Below are positions 34,601-43,922 of a stretch of 64,000 bases of DNA, in pieces. The translations under genes and the position numbers were made by a program. The DNA is taken from positions 124,001-188,000 of the forward strand of contig NZ_NXGX01000003.1 in NCBI RefSeq assembly GCF_002844275.1, given 5' to 3'. Within the stretch, counting starts at the first letter, position 1, and each line of letters starts with the position of its first letter. Below the pieces are notes generated by a model, which was not told where the DNA came from, searched no databases, and saw nothing but the letters and a program-made list of their open reading frames with translations. Source of the DNA: Thalassospira lohafexi (lineage in GTDB: Bacteria; Pseudomonadota; Alphaproteobacteria; Rhodospirillales; Thalassospiraceae).

Positions 34601-35578
34601 TCAGTTTGCGAAAAGATCTTCGACAATCGGACGGATTTCGTCGGAGACATTTGCCAAAACAGCGTCTTTGGCCTTCGACGCAAAGGCTTCTTTGTCGATT
34701 TCGACAAAGGTCATGCCCTTGGACTGCAGTTCTTCTGTCAGACGTTCCTCGTCGGCAGCAAACAGATCACGCTCATAGGCTTGGGCGCGTTTTGCGGCTT
34801 CCATGACGGCGTCCTTGTCAGCATCCGACAATTTAGCCCAGGTGATTTCCGAGATGGTCAGGTAAATCCACGAACGGACATGCTCGGTCTTGTTCACGAA
34901 TTTCTGGACTTCGTCGAAGCTTGCCGATTCAATCAGCGCCAATGGGTTTTCCTGTGCGTCGATGGTACCAGCCTGCAAGGAGGTGAAGACCTCGGAGAAC
35001 GCCATTGGTGTTGGCTGTGCCCCCAGCGACTTCCAAACATCAACGAACAGCGGAACGTTTGGAACGCGCATTTTCAGGCCATCCAAATCATCGGGAGACT
35101 TGATCGCGCGGTTGGATGTCAGGTTACGAGGACCACGGGCAAAATAGGCGATTGGACGGATGCGGGCCTTTTCGATGATCTGCTGTTCAATTTGATCACC
35201 GATTTCACCACTGGCAACAGCATCCATGTCTTCAAGCGTTTTATAAGCGTAAGGCACGGCAAGAAGTGCTGCCTTTGGTGCCCAGTTCTGAAGGCTTTCA
35301 CCGGTAATTGTCATATCGACGGCACCAAGCTGCATGCCGTTGATCAGATCAATTTCCTTGCCAAGCGTTTCATTCGGGAAGACCTGAACTTCAATACGGC
35401 CATCGGTGAGGGTTGAAAGCTCCTCGCCAAATTTTACGGCGGCCTTGTGCCAGGCGTTCTGTTCGTTGGCCAAGTGACCAAGCTTGAGCGTCATCTCTGC
35501 TGCGATTGCAGAGTTGCTCATAAGGATGGCGGCGGCGCCGGCGAGTATCAGTTTTTTGGTTGTTTGTATTGTAAGCAT
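34601..35578 (-). CDS. dctP: TRAP transporter periplasmic sugar-acid receptor DctP
   Basis: A 325-residue solute receptor with signal peptide (MLTIQTTKKLILAGAAAILM, cleavage near AIA-AEM). The mature start LKLGHLANEQNAWHKAA and the FARGPRNLTSNRAIKSPDDL block, with the conserved Arg that grips a carboxylate, are typical. ATG 35578 has GGGAGGA upstream; the frame extends much further back without support. The operon also encodes a GntR regulator and a sugar-acid dehydrogenase, and the divergent operon degrades D-mannonate, so the ligand is probably D-mannonate, L-gulonate or a related hexonate. Confidence 0.93.
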   Translation of the reverse strand: MLTIQTTKKLILAGAAAILMSNSAIAAEMTLKLGHLANEQNAWHKAAVKFGEELSTLTDGRIEVQVFPNETLGKEIDLINGMQLGAVDMTITGESLQNWAPKAALLAVPYAYKTLEDMDAVASGEIGDQIEQQIIEKARIRPIAYFARGPRNLTSNRAIKSPDDLDGLKMRVPNVPLFVDVWKSLGAQPTPMAFSEVFTSLQAGTIDAQENPLALIESASFDEVQKFVNKTEHVRSWIYLTISEITWAKLSDADKDAVMEAAKRAQAYERDLFAADEERLTEELQSKGMTFVEIDKEAFASKAKDAVLANVSDEIRPIVEDLFAN

Positions 35579-35603
35579 CTGTTCCTCCCTGTTTGGTGAT
35601 GCC

Positions 35604-36317
35604 TTAGGGTGACGACGCAATCGTGTCGGCGTCGTCGAAGAGCTCCGTTCTGGAGCGCGCAATATCAGGCAGCGTATGCAAGATTTCACGAAGGTGTTCA
35701 CGCATGGCTGCGCTGGCTTGTTCGGGATCACGCGATGTGATGGCCGAAACAATTTGGACGTGCTGATCAATGATTTCTTCCATCGGAAACTGGAAGTAGC
35801 TGAGGTAACGCACGCGGTCGAGTTGGGCACGGACATCCTCAACAACCTTCCAGGCGTAGGTTTTTCCCGCTGCTTCTGCGAGGCTGCGATGGAAGTCGTG
35901 ATCAAGTTTCAAGAAAGCACGCGCATCGCCTTTCATCGCTTTGCGCTGATCGCGGATCAGATTTTCAAGATGCCCCAAAAATACGTCGTTCGGCTCTTGG
36001 GCGACGAAGCGCGCGATATCGGCTTCGACCGCCTCACGGACAAAGCGGGCGTCAAGAACAGCTGCGACAGAGATTTTTCTGACATACGTGCCGCGTTGCG
36101 GGCGAACCTCTAAAAGACCTTCGTCAGAAAGCTTGATGAACGCTTCGCGGATGGGCTGGCGGCTAACATTGTAATGTTTTGCAAGTTCGGCTTCGGACAG
36201 GCGCACACCGGGCAACAAATCCGCACAAACAATCCGTTCACGGATAATGCGGTGGATCTGCGGCCCAACGGCCTGATCGTTCGTTACTTCCCAGTCGTTT
36301 TCTTTAGGGTCGCCCAT
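35604..36317 (-). CDS. GntR-family (FCD/FadR-type) regulator of the sugar-acid locus
   Basis: A 237-residue regulator. The N-terminal winged helix contains LSEAELAKHYNVSRQPIREA and LLEVRPQRGTYVRKIS, the GntR signature; the rest (about 95-230) is the helical FCD ligand domain with the metal/ligand pattern DHDFHRSLAEAAG. ATG 36317 has AAGGAGA upstream. It is the first gene of the operon with dctPQM and idnD and is divergent from uxuA-uxuB-kdgK, so it probably represses both operons until a uronate or hexonate binds, as UxuR/ExuR-type regulators do. Confidence 0.9.
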   Translation of the reverse strand: MGDPKENDWEVTNDQAVGPQIHRIIRERIVCADLLPGVRLSEAELAKHYNVSRQPIREAFIKLSDEGLLEVRPQRGTYVRKISVAAVLDARFVREAVEADIARFVAQEPNDVFLGHLENLIRDQRKAMKGDARAFLKLDHDFHRSLAEAAGKTYAWKVVEDVRAQLDRVRYLSYFQFPMEEIIDQHVQIVSAITSRDPEQASAAMREHLREILHTLPDIARSRTELFDDADTIASSP

Positions 36318-36348
36318 CAAACTCTCCTTGCCTTTCTGATTCATGATG

Positions 36349-36363
36349 CATACTACCATACTA
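36349..36363. promoter_or_regulatory. Candidate regulator site in the gntR-uxuA spacer
   Basis: CATACTA occurs twice, one base apart (36349-36355 and 36357-36363), in the AT-rich divergent promoter region. The 8-base spacing puts both on nearly the same DNA face. Only a candidate. Confidence 0.3.
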
Positions 36364-36443
36364 GTCAACAAAATTATGTCGTGATATCATCCAAGCAGTT
36401 ATAGTCGCGATTGCAGACACCACGCCAACACAGAGAGAAGCAT

Positions 36444-37661
36444 ATGAAACAAACCTGGAGATGGTTCGGCCCGCACGATTTGGTCAGCATTGACGATATT
36501 TGTCAGGCGGGGGCGCACGGCGTGGTATCCGCCCTTCATCACATCCCCAGTGACGCGGTCTGGACTCCGGACGAAATTGCCAAGCGTCATTCAGAAATTG
36601 CGACCATGAAAGACGGTTCTGCATCTGGCCTAACCTGGGATGTTGTTGAAAGTCTTCCGGTTTCAGAATCGATCAAACGTCAGGTCGGCCCATGGCGAGA
36701 CCATATTGAGGCCTATAAGCAAAGTCTGCGTAATCTGGCAGATTCCGGGATCAGTATTGTTTGTTATAACTTTATGCCCATCCTTGACTGGACACGTACC
36801 CATCTGAACTGGCGCCTGTCAAACGGGGCGACCTGCATGCGATTCGATCTGGTTGATTTTGTCGCGTTTGACCTGTGCATTCTTGGCCGTGCGGGTGCGG
36901 AAAATGACTATCCTGCCGAAATCATTGCCGAGGCAAAAACCCGGTTTAATGCAATGTCCGAAGACCGGCGCGCTGAACTGGAGCGCACTGTTGCCTTTGG
37001 CCTGCCGGGGTCCGTGGAAAACCTGACGCTTGATGATCTGCGCGCGTTGCTTGAGACCTATGCCGATATCGATGCCGATACGCTTCGTGCCAATCTGGTC
37101 GCATTTCTTGAAGAAGTCGTTCCTGTTGCACGTGAGGTCGGCATTCGCATGTGCTGCCATCCTGATGACCCGCCCTTTGGGCTTTTGGGGCTGCCCCGGG
37201 TCATGTCGACCGAGGCCGATTATGCCTTTGTCATGCAGGCCGTGGATGTTCCCGAAAATGGCATCACGCTTTGTTCGGGATCACTTGGTGTACATCCGGG
37301 TAATGATTTGCCCGGTATGATGAAACGCTGGGGGTCGCGCGTCCATTTCATTCATTTGCGGAACACCAAACGCGAAGGCCAGAATCTGCCGTGCAGCTTC
37401 TATGAAGCCGAACATCTGGATGGCGATACCGACATGGTTTCGCTGATTGAGCAGATCCTGCGCGAGGAAGCGTTGCGCAAATCCGCCGGACGATCCGACT
37501 GGAACATTCCCATACGCCCAGATCATGGTCAGGACATCCTTGACGATCTGAATCGCAAGGGACAACCGGGCTATCCGGCGATTGGACGCCTTAAGGGACT
37601 GGCCGAACTGCGCGGTGTCATGACGGCATTGTCGGCACGGCTTGATCGGCTTGGGGGTTAA
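36444..37661 (+). CDS. uxuA: Mannonate dehydratase
   Basis: The enzyme removes water from D-mannonate to give 2-keto-3-deoxy-D-gluconate (EC 4.2.1.8). The 405-residue length is typical. TWRWFGPHDLVSI at the N-terminus, VCYNFMPILDWTRT, CCHPDDPPFGLLGLPR (metal-binding Cys/His/Asp) and VHFIHLRNTKRE are UxuA hallmarks. ATG 36444 has GAGAGAAG upstream. It leads the uxuA-uxuB-kdgK operon divergent from the GntR/TRAP operon. Confidence 0.96.
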   Translation: MKQTWRWFGPHDLVSIDDICQAGAHGVVSALHHIPSDAVWTPDEIAKRHSEIATMKDGSASGLTWDVVESLPVSESIKRQVGPWRDHIEAYKQSLRNLADSGISIVCYNFMPILDWTRTHLNWRLSNGATCMRFDLVDFVAFDLCILGRAGAENDYPAEIIAEAKTRFNAMSEDRRAELERTVAFGLPGSVENLTLDDLRALLETYADIDADTLRANLVAFLEEVVPVAREVGIRMCCHPDDPPFGLLGLPRVMSTEADYAFVMQAVDVPENGITLCSGSLGVHPGNDLPGMMKRWGSRVHFIHLRNTKREGQNLPCSFYEAEHLDGDTDMVSLIEQILREEALRKSAGRSDWNIPIRPDHGQDILDDLNRKGQPGYPAIGRLKGLAELRGVMTALSARLDRLGG

Positions 37662-37664
37662 AAA

Positions 37665-39137
37665 ATGAACACCTCTGATGCTTCTGATGTGACTTTACAC
37701 CCCAATCCAGCCGATGCCGCCGATGCCACCAAGGCCGGTATCGTGCATATCGGTATTGGCGCATTTCATCGCGCCCATCAGGCGGTTTATACGGATGTGG
37801 CCATGGCCGCCAAAGGGGGTAACTGGCGCATTATCGGTGTCAGTTTGCGCAGTACGGATATTGTTGATGCCTTAAATGCGCAAAACGGCACCTTTACACT
37901 GATCGAACGCCACCCGGACGGCCCCAAAGCACGTAAAATTACCAGCATTTCGCATGCAATTGCCGCCGCACGGGATATCGCACCGGTTTTAGATGCGCTT
38001 GCCGACCCGGCAATTCGGATCGTGACCATCACGGTAACCGAAAAGGCTTATGGGATTGATCGCGTCTCGGGGACGGTTCAGACCGAACACCCTGCGGTGA
38101 AACATGATCTTGCCAACCCTGACACGCCTTGCGGACTTCTTGGTTTGCTTGTTGCCGGACTAAAGCGTCGCAAGGACGCTGGTGTGCGGGCCTATACAGT
38201 TGTGTCGTGCGATAACCTTCCATCGAACGGGCGTTTGCTGCGTGCGGGTGTGATTGATTTTGCCAAGCACCTTGATCCGGATCTCGCGATCTGGATCACG
38301 AACAATGTTTCTTTTCCCGAGACCATGGTCGACCGGATCACCCCGGCGGCAACAGCGGCGACCCGTTCTGATGCCAAGCATTTGACGGGCCTTGATGATC
38401 CTGCGGCAATTGAAACCGAGCCGTTCTCTCAATGGGTGATTGAAGATGCCTTTTCCGATGGCAGGCCGGCATGGGAAGAAGGCGGTGCGATCCTTGTTGC
38501 CGATGTTGAGCCCTATGAACGCATGAAGCTTCGCATGCTTAATGGCAGTCATTCGCTCATCGCCTATATGGGGCAACTGGGTGGATACCGATATGTGCGC
38601 GACGCGATGGCAAGCGATGCCTTTTCGCGTCTTGTGACGCTGCATATGGAAAATGCGGCGTCGACGATGCCACCCTTGGCCGGGATTGATTTTTCCGATT
38701 ACGGTGCGGATCTGGTGGCCCGGTTTGCCAATCGCGAAATTGCCCATGAAACCAACCAGATCGCGATGGACGGCACAGAAAAACTTCCGCAGCGGATTTT
38801 TGCCCCGGCCTGTGATCTGCCACCGGGAAGCACCCGGCTGGGCACATTCGCGCTTTGTTTTGCCGCGTGGTTGGCCGTCATGCATCACCGCATTAACGCG
38901 GACAAAACCAGCGAGGTTGCCCAACAGCTCAATGATCCGCGTGCCGATGAAATTATCAGTGCCTTGGGCGATCATCAGGACCCGGCAGTCATTTATGAAA
39001 AACTGGCGCATTTGCCGGGATGGATGCCCCAACAGTTGCAAGACGATGGGGTATGGCGCAGTGCTGTGATCGCGCGACTGTCCCTATTGATGTCAGAGGG
39101 TGCGGATGCGGCACTCAAGCGTGAGCTTGCCATATGA
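37665..39137 (+). CDS. uxuB: Fructuronate reductase / D-mannonate oxidoreductase (mannitol dehydrogenase family)
   Basis: A 490-residue polyol-type dehydrogenase. IVHIGIGAFHRAHQAVYTD is the N-terminal NAD site, and KLRMLNGSHSLIAYMGQLGG holds the catalytic Lys and the NGxHS motif of the mannitol dehydrogenase superfamily. Its place three bases after uxuA and overlapping kdgK by four bases supports D-fructuronate to D-mannonate reduction (EC 1.1.1.57) over mannitol oxidation. Cytoplasmic. Confidence 0.92.
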   Translation: MNTSDASDVTLHPNPADAADATKAGIVHIGIGAFHRAHQAVYTDVAMAAKGGNWRIIGVSLRSTDIVDALNAQNGTFTLIERHPDGPKARKITSISHAIAAARDIAPVLDALADPAIRIVTITVTEKAYGIDRVSGTVQTEHPAVKHDLANPDTPCGLLGLLVAGLKRRKDAGVRAYTVVSCDNLPSNGRLLRAGVIDFAKHLDPDLAIWITNNVSFPETMVDRITPAATAATRSDAKHLTGLDDPAAIETEPFSQWVIEDAFSDGRPAWEEGGAILVADVEPYERMKLRMLNGSHSLIAYMGQLGGYRYVRDAMASDAFSRLVTLHMENAASTMPPLAGIDFSDYGADLVARFANREIAHETNQIAMDGTEKLPQRIFAPACDLPPGSTRLGTFALCFAAWLAVMHHRINADKTSEVAQQLNDPRADEIISALGDHQDPAVIYEKLAHLPGWMPQQLQDDGVWRSAVIARLSLLMSEGADAALKRELAI

Positions 39138-40036
39138 CACTGAAACGATTTGTCGCCGTTGGCGAGTGCATGATTGAGATGTCGGGCGGCACCGATGGTC
39201 ATTGGAAAATGGGCATCGCGGGCGATACTCTTAATACAGCCTGGCATTTCCGTAACGCGACGAATGATCGCGACTGGCAGGTTCGTTATGCCACCGCCCT
39301 TGGCGTGGATCGATATTCAGACCAGATTTCAAAGTTCATTTCCGATGCGCGGATTGACGTTAGTGCCATCCAGCGCCTGCCGGGGGAACGTCCGGGCCTG
39401 TATCTGATTGATCAGGAAAACGGTGACCGGGTTTTTACCTATTGGCGTGAGAATTCTGCGGCGCGAAAGATGGTTGACGATATCTCGATGCTCACGGCAG
39501 CATTTCACGATGCTGATGTCATCTATTTGTCGGGCATTACGCTTGCAATTCTAAGCGAGGACCGGCGCGCGGCATTGATTGATTTGCTCCGACAACAGCC
39601 GACACAAACCCAGATTGCATTTGATCCCAATATCCGACCGGCACTTTGGGAAGATCAGCAAGCATGTAAAAAGGCCCTGTCTGAGGTTGCGGCGATCACA
39701 GACGTGATCCTACCCAGCTTCGATGACGAGGCGGCACTGTTTGAAGATCGTACCCCGGAAGAAACAGTCATGCGCTACCGTGATCTTGGCGTCGCCGAGG
39801 TCGTGGTCAAGAATGGTAAGGAGCCGTGCACTTTTCTAAAGGATGACCACGTGGCATGTCTTGAAACTCCGCCGGTTTCAAACGTGGTTGATGCCACCGG
39901 GGCGGGTGACTCGTTCAACGCCGCATTTTTGGCCGCACGGTTTGACGGCAAAGACACCACAGATGCCATCCGACATGGGCAAGCCCTGTCTGCAAGAGTA
40001 ATTCAGACACATGGCGCACTGCTGACGAGAGAATGA
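39134..40036 (+). CDS. kdgK: 2-dehydro-3-deoxygluconokinase
   Basis: A 300-residue PfkB-family sugar kinase that phosphorylates KDG to KDPG (EC 2.7.1.45). VAVGECMIEMSGGTDGHWKMG fits KdgK openings (read as VAVGECMIEM then GGTDGHW), and VVDATGAGDSFNAAFLAARF is PfkB signature 2 with the catalytic Asp. The ATG overlaps the uxuB stop by four bases (ATGA). The aldolase that would cleave KDPG is not in the window. Confidence 0.93.
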   Translation: MTLKRFVAVGECMIEMSGGTDGHWKMGIAGDTLNTAWHFRNATNDRDWQVRYATALGVDRYSDQISKFISDARIDVSAIQRLPGERPGLYLIDQENGDRVFTYWRENSAARKMVDDISMLTAAFHDADVIYLSGITLAILSEDRRAALIDLLRQQPTQTQIAFDPNIRPALWEDQQACKKALSEVAAITDVILPSFDDEAALFEDRTPEETVMRYRDLGVAEVVVKNGKEPCTFLKDDHVACLETPPVSNVVDATGAGDSFNAAFLAARFDGKDTTDAIRHGQALSARVIQTHGALLTRE

Positions 40037-40134
40037 ATTGAATCTTGAAGCCACTCACAAAGTGCTGGTCTTTGCTGCACGCGCTTGATCAGATCAATGC
40101 CGCACGCGTGCTATGCCGCGCCAGCCGGAAGGTG

Positions 40135-40797
40135 TCAAAGAACCTGTTGCCCGATATGGCTTGATGAAATGACTTCTCGCAGTTTTTCCGGTGCGATTCC
40201 GACCTTGGCACCAAGGGACGTCGCTTCGGAAAAGAGGTCGGCATAGGACAGGTTGATGAAATTCATCAGAAGTTTCATCTTGTGACCTTCGCCAGTCTCG
40301 CCGATGCGCGTGATGGTTTCTGCCCAGCATGCGATGACAGGCCGGATATGTGGCAGAACATCCCTGTCACAGCCAAGCATCGTGCTCAATTGACCGGCTT
40401 CGGCCTTAGCGGGTGTGCCCGCCATCGGGGCATCGACAAAATGGCCGCCCTTTGCACGCAATTGGGCGGCGAGCCGTTTGGTCATGTCAGGATCCGAGGT
40501 CGAGGTATCGACAACAATCAGGCCCGGTTTCGCACCCGCCAGAATACCGTATTGTGACCGCATGATCACTTCAATCTGGGGCGCGTTTGAAAGGCAGATA
40601 TGGATGATGTCACACACTTCGGCCAACTGTTTCGGGTTGATCGCCTCTTTCGCGCCCATCGACACAAGGTCTTCGATGGGGGTGCGGTTCGAACGCCCGC
40701 GCACCCACAATTCATAACCGCCCTCGAGGATGTTTTTGGCCATGCCATGCCCCATAAGACCAAGGCCGATAAAGCCGATAACCGGTTTATTACGCAT
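40135..40797 (-). pseudogene. 3'-truncated 3-hydroxyisobutyrate/tartronate-semialdehyde reductase-like gene
   Basis: The product starts normally with the Rossmann motif IGFIGLGLMGHGMAKNIL (ATG 40797, AAAGGAG upstream) and shows FVDAPMAGTPAKAEAGQL and GEGHKMKLLMNFI with the catalytic Lys of the family. It stops at residue 220 right after SSSHIGQQVL, where relatives run another 65-75 residues of helical C-terminal domain. A one-base shift would continue with FDTF and about 15 more residues, but the remaining domain is absent before kdgK ends 98 bases away. It is most likely a deletion remnant. Upstream neighbours on the strand are a lactonase and an ABC importer, so it once probably belonged to that sugar operon. 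Confidence 0.75.
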
Positions 40798-40967
40798 ATG
40801 ATCTCTCCTTTGTCTCTTATGGAACTTTGCACGACGCCTGCCCATGACCCCGCCCGGATCGTATCAGTATGCCCATTCACGAATGGCAATTCCGCGTTCC
40901 ACCGATTTTCACGCCACGTCCGGTTAGTCCTTTGAAATAAATGATAAATATGGGTGCATTTATATCT

Positions 40968-41008
40968 GGAGAAAACGAAGAGTGCCCGAGGGAGGTCAGG
41001 CACTCTTC
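40968..41008 (-). terminator. Terminator after the lactonase gene
   Basis: A 10-bp stem (40977-40986 with 40999-41008), 12-base loop, then GTTTTCTCC in the minus direction, about 90 bases past the lactonase stop. Confidence 0.6.
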
Positions 41009-41095
41009 TTTAAGATGTTCGTATTTCATTCCTGCGCGACTTCAACCCGGTTCGGGAATTTGGATCGCCGGGTTTTTGCGCAAGAAACAAACATC

Positions 41096-42001
41096 TCATG
41101 GGGTCGCGGCCGCACTGTTGACGTGAATGGCATAAACACTTGTTGTTGCGGTAATCAGCAACTCGTTGCCACGTGGGCCACCAAAGCTCAGATTGGATAC
41201 GGTTTCCGGGACCAGAATTTTACCAAGCAGTTCACCGCCCGCATCAAAGCAGTGCACGCCATCTGCTGCGGAAGACCAAACATTGCCATGACAATCGACA
41301 CGAAACCCGTCCGGGATACCCTTATCAATCGTTGTAAAAACACGACCATTTTCAAGCATGTTGTTGGCATCGACATCGTAAACACGGATGACCGACGGCA
41401 CGCTGTCATCGTGACTTGATCCTGATTCGGCAACGTAAAGCAGCTTCTCATCTTGCGAAAACGCCAGGCCGTTTGGCTGGGTAAACTCCGTTGTGGCCTG
41501 CCATAGTTCGCCCGTTTCAGGGTCAAGACGGAAAACGTTGCGATGGCTTTGTTCGGGCGTGGATTTATGGCCCTCGTAATCAGAAAGAATGCCGTATGTC
41601 GGATCGGTAAACCAAATCGACCCGTCAGATTTGACCACTACGTCATTTGGTGCGTTGAGCGGCTTACCGTCAAACTGATCTGCCAACGTGATGATTTTAC
41701 CATTATGTTCGGTCCGGGTGACGGATCGCGTCCCATGCTGACAGGTGATCAGGCGCCCTTGCCGATCCTGGGTATTGCCGTTGGCAAAGTTTGAACTGTC
41801 GCGGAAAACATTGACGCTACCGTCACACATCCAGCGATAAATTTTCTGATTGGGAATGTCGGAAAACAACAGGCACTGATGTGCTGCGAACCACACAGGT
41901 CCTTCGGTCCAGAGGTGCCCGGTCGAAATCCGGCGCAATGCGACATTTGCCAGAATAAGATCACAAAAACGCCGATCGATAATTTCATATGGCCCATTCA
42001 T
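41096..42001 (-). CDS. SMP-30/gluconolactonase-family lactonase
   Basis: A 301-residue beta-propeller hydrolase. LWTEGPVWFAAHQCLLFSDI starts with the metal-binding Glu (TEGPVW), APNDVVVKSDGSIWFTDPTYG holds the PND metal site, and IPDGFRVDCHGNVWSSAADG the catalytic Asp block. It would open an aldonolactone (from a dehydrogenase product) to the acid. Its start overlaps the preceding permease stop by four bases, so it is part of the ABC importer operon. Confidence 0.9.
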   Translation of the reverse strand: MNGPYEIIDRRFCDLILANVALRRISTGHLWTEGPVWFAAHQCLLFSDIPNQKIYRWMCDGSVNVFRDSSNFANGNTQDRQGRLITCQHGTRSVTRTEHNGKIITLADQFDGKPLNAPNDVVVKSDGSIWFTDPTYGILSDYEGHKSTPEQSHRNVFRLDPETGELWQATTEFTQPNGLAFSQDEKLLYVAESGSSHDDSVPSVIRVYDVDANNMLENGRVFTTIDKGIPDGFRVDCHGNVWSSAADGVHCFDAGGELLGKILVPETVSNLSFGGPRGNELLITATTSVYAIHVNSAAATP

Positions 42002-42999
42002 ACCCGACGCCCCCGCTTACTGGCCAGTACGACCACAGACACAATAATCAACCCGGTCAGCATCAAGCGAACCCCGGCACCAAGCCCATAGGAATTGAGC
42101 ATCGATACAATCAAAAACATGAACAATGCTGCCGCCCAGATGCCCGGAACATTTGAATTCCCCCCGGCAATCGACGACCCGCCAATGACAACCACGGCAA
42201 TCGACATCAGCATATATTCCGTTCCCATGTTCAGGTTCGCCCCGCCAGAGAAACTGGCCAGCATGAACCCGGCCACACCCGCCAGAACGGCACAACTCAC
42301 ATAGACCCCGAAACGCACGGCATTAACCGGCACACCGCCAAGGCGTGCTGCACGTTTGTTTTGCCCGGTTGCCAATATCCACCGCCCTGCAATCGCCTTT
42401 TCCAGAACGCACCAGGCCAGAACAGACACCAGCAACGCAACCCATGCAGCATTGGGAATACCAAACGTCCCACCGGTTGAAAAATCGGCAAGAACCTCTG
42501 GCGGTTTGATCCGCAAACCGCGGTTTGACCAGATCGCCAGTGACTGGAACAGGAAGGACGACGACAATGTTGCAATGATCGGCGGAATACGCAGCAACAT
42601 GATCAGGGAAAAGTTAAACAGCCCGCATCCCAGACCAACCCCGATTGCAATCGCAAGACCCGGAACAACCAGCGCCCCATCTGTTGCCATGAATTTCAAC
42701 GATAAGGTCGCAGCAAGGGTCATGCTTGCCGGGATCGAAAGATCCACATTGCCCGGCCCAAGTGTCACAACAAACATTTGCCCGACGCCAACAATGACGG
42801 CAAAGGAAGCAAAGGTGAATGCGGCATAAAGCAAGGCGCCCGCCCCGCCGCTGCTTGAAACAACCATCAGCGTTGCAATATAGGTCGCCCCTGCCGCGAT
42901 ATAGGCCCAGATCCAGGCTTTTCGCGACATCATACCCAGCAGGTAACGCGCACCGCGCTTTTCATGCTGTGTCTCGCCGGTTTTGTTCAACATGCTCAT
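41998..42999 (-). CDS. Ribose-type ABC transporter permease (second copy)
   Basis: A 333-residue BPD_transp_2 (RbsC-like) permease with about eight to ten spans. VTLGPGNVDLSIPASMTLAATL and VVVIGGSSIAGGNSNVPGIWAA are the family signatures (NVDLS in place of the common GIDLSV). ATG 42999 with GGGAGG upstream overlaps the stop of the first permease by four bases (ATGA). It follows SBP-ATPase-permease and precedes the lactonase, forming a heterodimeric channel with the first permease. Confidence 0.9.
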   Translation of the reverse strand: MSMLNKTGETQHEKRGARYLLGMMSRKAWIWAYIAAGATYIATLMVVSSSGGAGALLYAAFTFASFAVIVGVGQMFVVTLGPGNVDLSIPASMTLAATLSLKFMATDGALVVPGLAIAIGVGLGCGLFNFSLIMLLRIPPIIATLSSSFLFQSLAIWSNRGLRIKPPEVLADFSTGGTFGIPNAAWVALLVSVLAWCVLEKAIAGRWILATGQNKRAARLGGVPVNAVRFGVYVSCAVLAGVAGFMLASFSGGANLNMGTEYMLMSIAVVVIGGSSIAGGNSNVPGIWAAALFMFLIVSMLNSYGLGAGVRLMLTGLIIVSVVVLASKRGRRV

Positions 43000-43922
43000 A
43001 TCAGTGCCTCCCGTCGGGTAAAGACAAGACGCACAGCCAAAACGATGATCAGGATTGCCCCCTGCGCACCGATTTGCCAATCGGGCGAAAGATGCAGGAA
43101 TGACAGGAAACTGGCCGCCAGTGTAAGGGTAAGCGCACCGATAACCGCCCCAACAGGCGATACCCGCCCGCCGGTGAATTCACCACCGCCCAAAATCACA
43201 CCGGCAATCGATAGCAGCGTGTAACGCAATGCAATATTGGCGTCCGCCGATGTCGCAAGGCCGACAAGCGCCATGCCCGACAACACACAGAAAAGTGCCG
43301 CCACGCCGTAAGCAAATGCCTTAAGCCCCATAACCGACCAGCCGGAGCGTTCAATCGCCTGTTCATTTCCGCCAACGCCGCGCAACAAAACACCCAGTGC
43401 CGAACGTTTGACGAAGTAATGCATGATCGCCGCAATCACGATCGGCGCAATGATTGCCACAGGCAGGAATGGCGTCTTTGCCGTCATGAGTGCGCGTAAC
43501 CAGTCGGGTGCCGATCCCCCCGGGGACGGCAGAACAAGGACGGCCATGCCCGACCAGAAAAACGACATGCCAAGTGTCACAACGATTGCGGGCAAGCCGC
43601 GCGCATAGATGATGGCGCCCATCGCGGCATAGACAAGGATCGCACCAAACAGGATCGCGTAGCCGACCACGGGATCGGTTTGTACGAAGGTCGCCGTGAT
43701 ACAGGCGCAGAAACTGACAAACGTGCCGATGGACAAATCAATGTCATTGACCATCAGGATCATCATTTGGGCAATCGTTGCCAAAACAACCGGAACAGCG
43801 AGATTAAACAGAAGATTAAGCCCGAAATAGCTCATGGCGCGTGGCTGCATATAGAAAACGGCTGCCAACAGAATTGCCAGCGACAAGACCGGTAATAGAA
43901 TGCGCAAATGATCGCGGCTCAT
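42996..43922 (-). CDS. Ribose-type ABC transporter permease (first copy)
   Basis: A 308-residue BPD_transp_2 permease. MMILMVNDIDLSIGTFVSFC holds the xDIDLSxG signature and SIAGVILGGGEFTGGRVSPV the conserved C-terminal glycine block. Its start overlaps the ATPase gene stop by four bases, and its stop overlaps the second permease start, so translation is coupled along the operon. Confidence 0.92.
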   Translation of the reverse strand: MSRDHLRILLPVLSLAILLAAVFYMQPRAMSYFGLNLLFNLAVPVVLATIAQMMILMVNDIDLSIGTFVSFCACITATFVQTDPVVGYAILFGAILVYAAMGAIIYARGLPAIVVTLGMSFFWSGMAVLVLPSPGGSAPDWLRALMTAKTPFLPVAIIAPIVIAAIMHYFVKRSALGVLLRGVGGNEQAIERSGWSVMGLKAFAYGVAALFCVLSGMALVGLATSADANIALRYTLLSIAGVILGGGEFTGGRVSPVGAVIGALTLTLAASFLSFLHLSPDWQIGAQGAILIIVLAVRLVFTRREALI

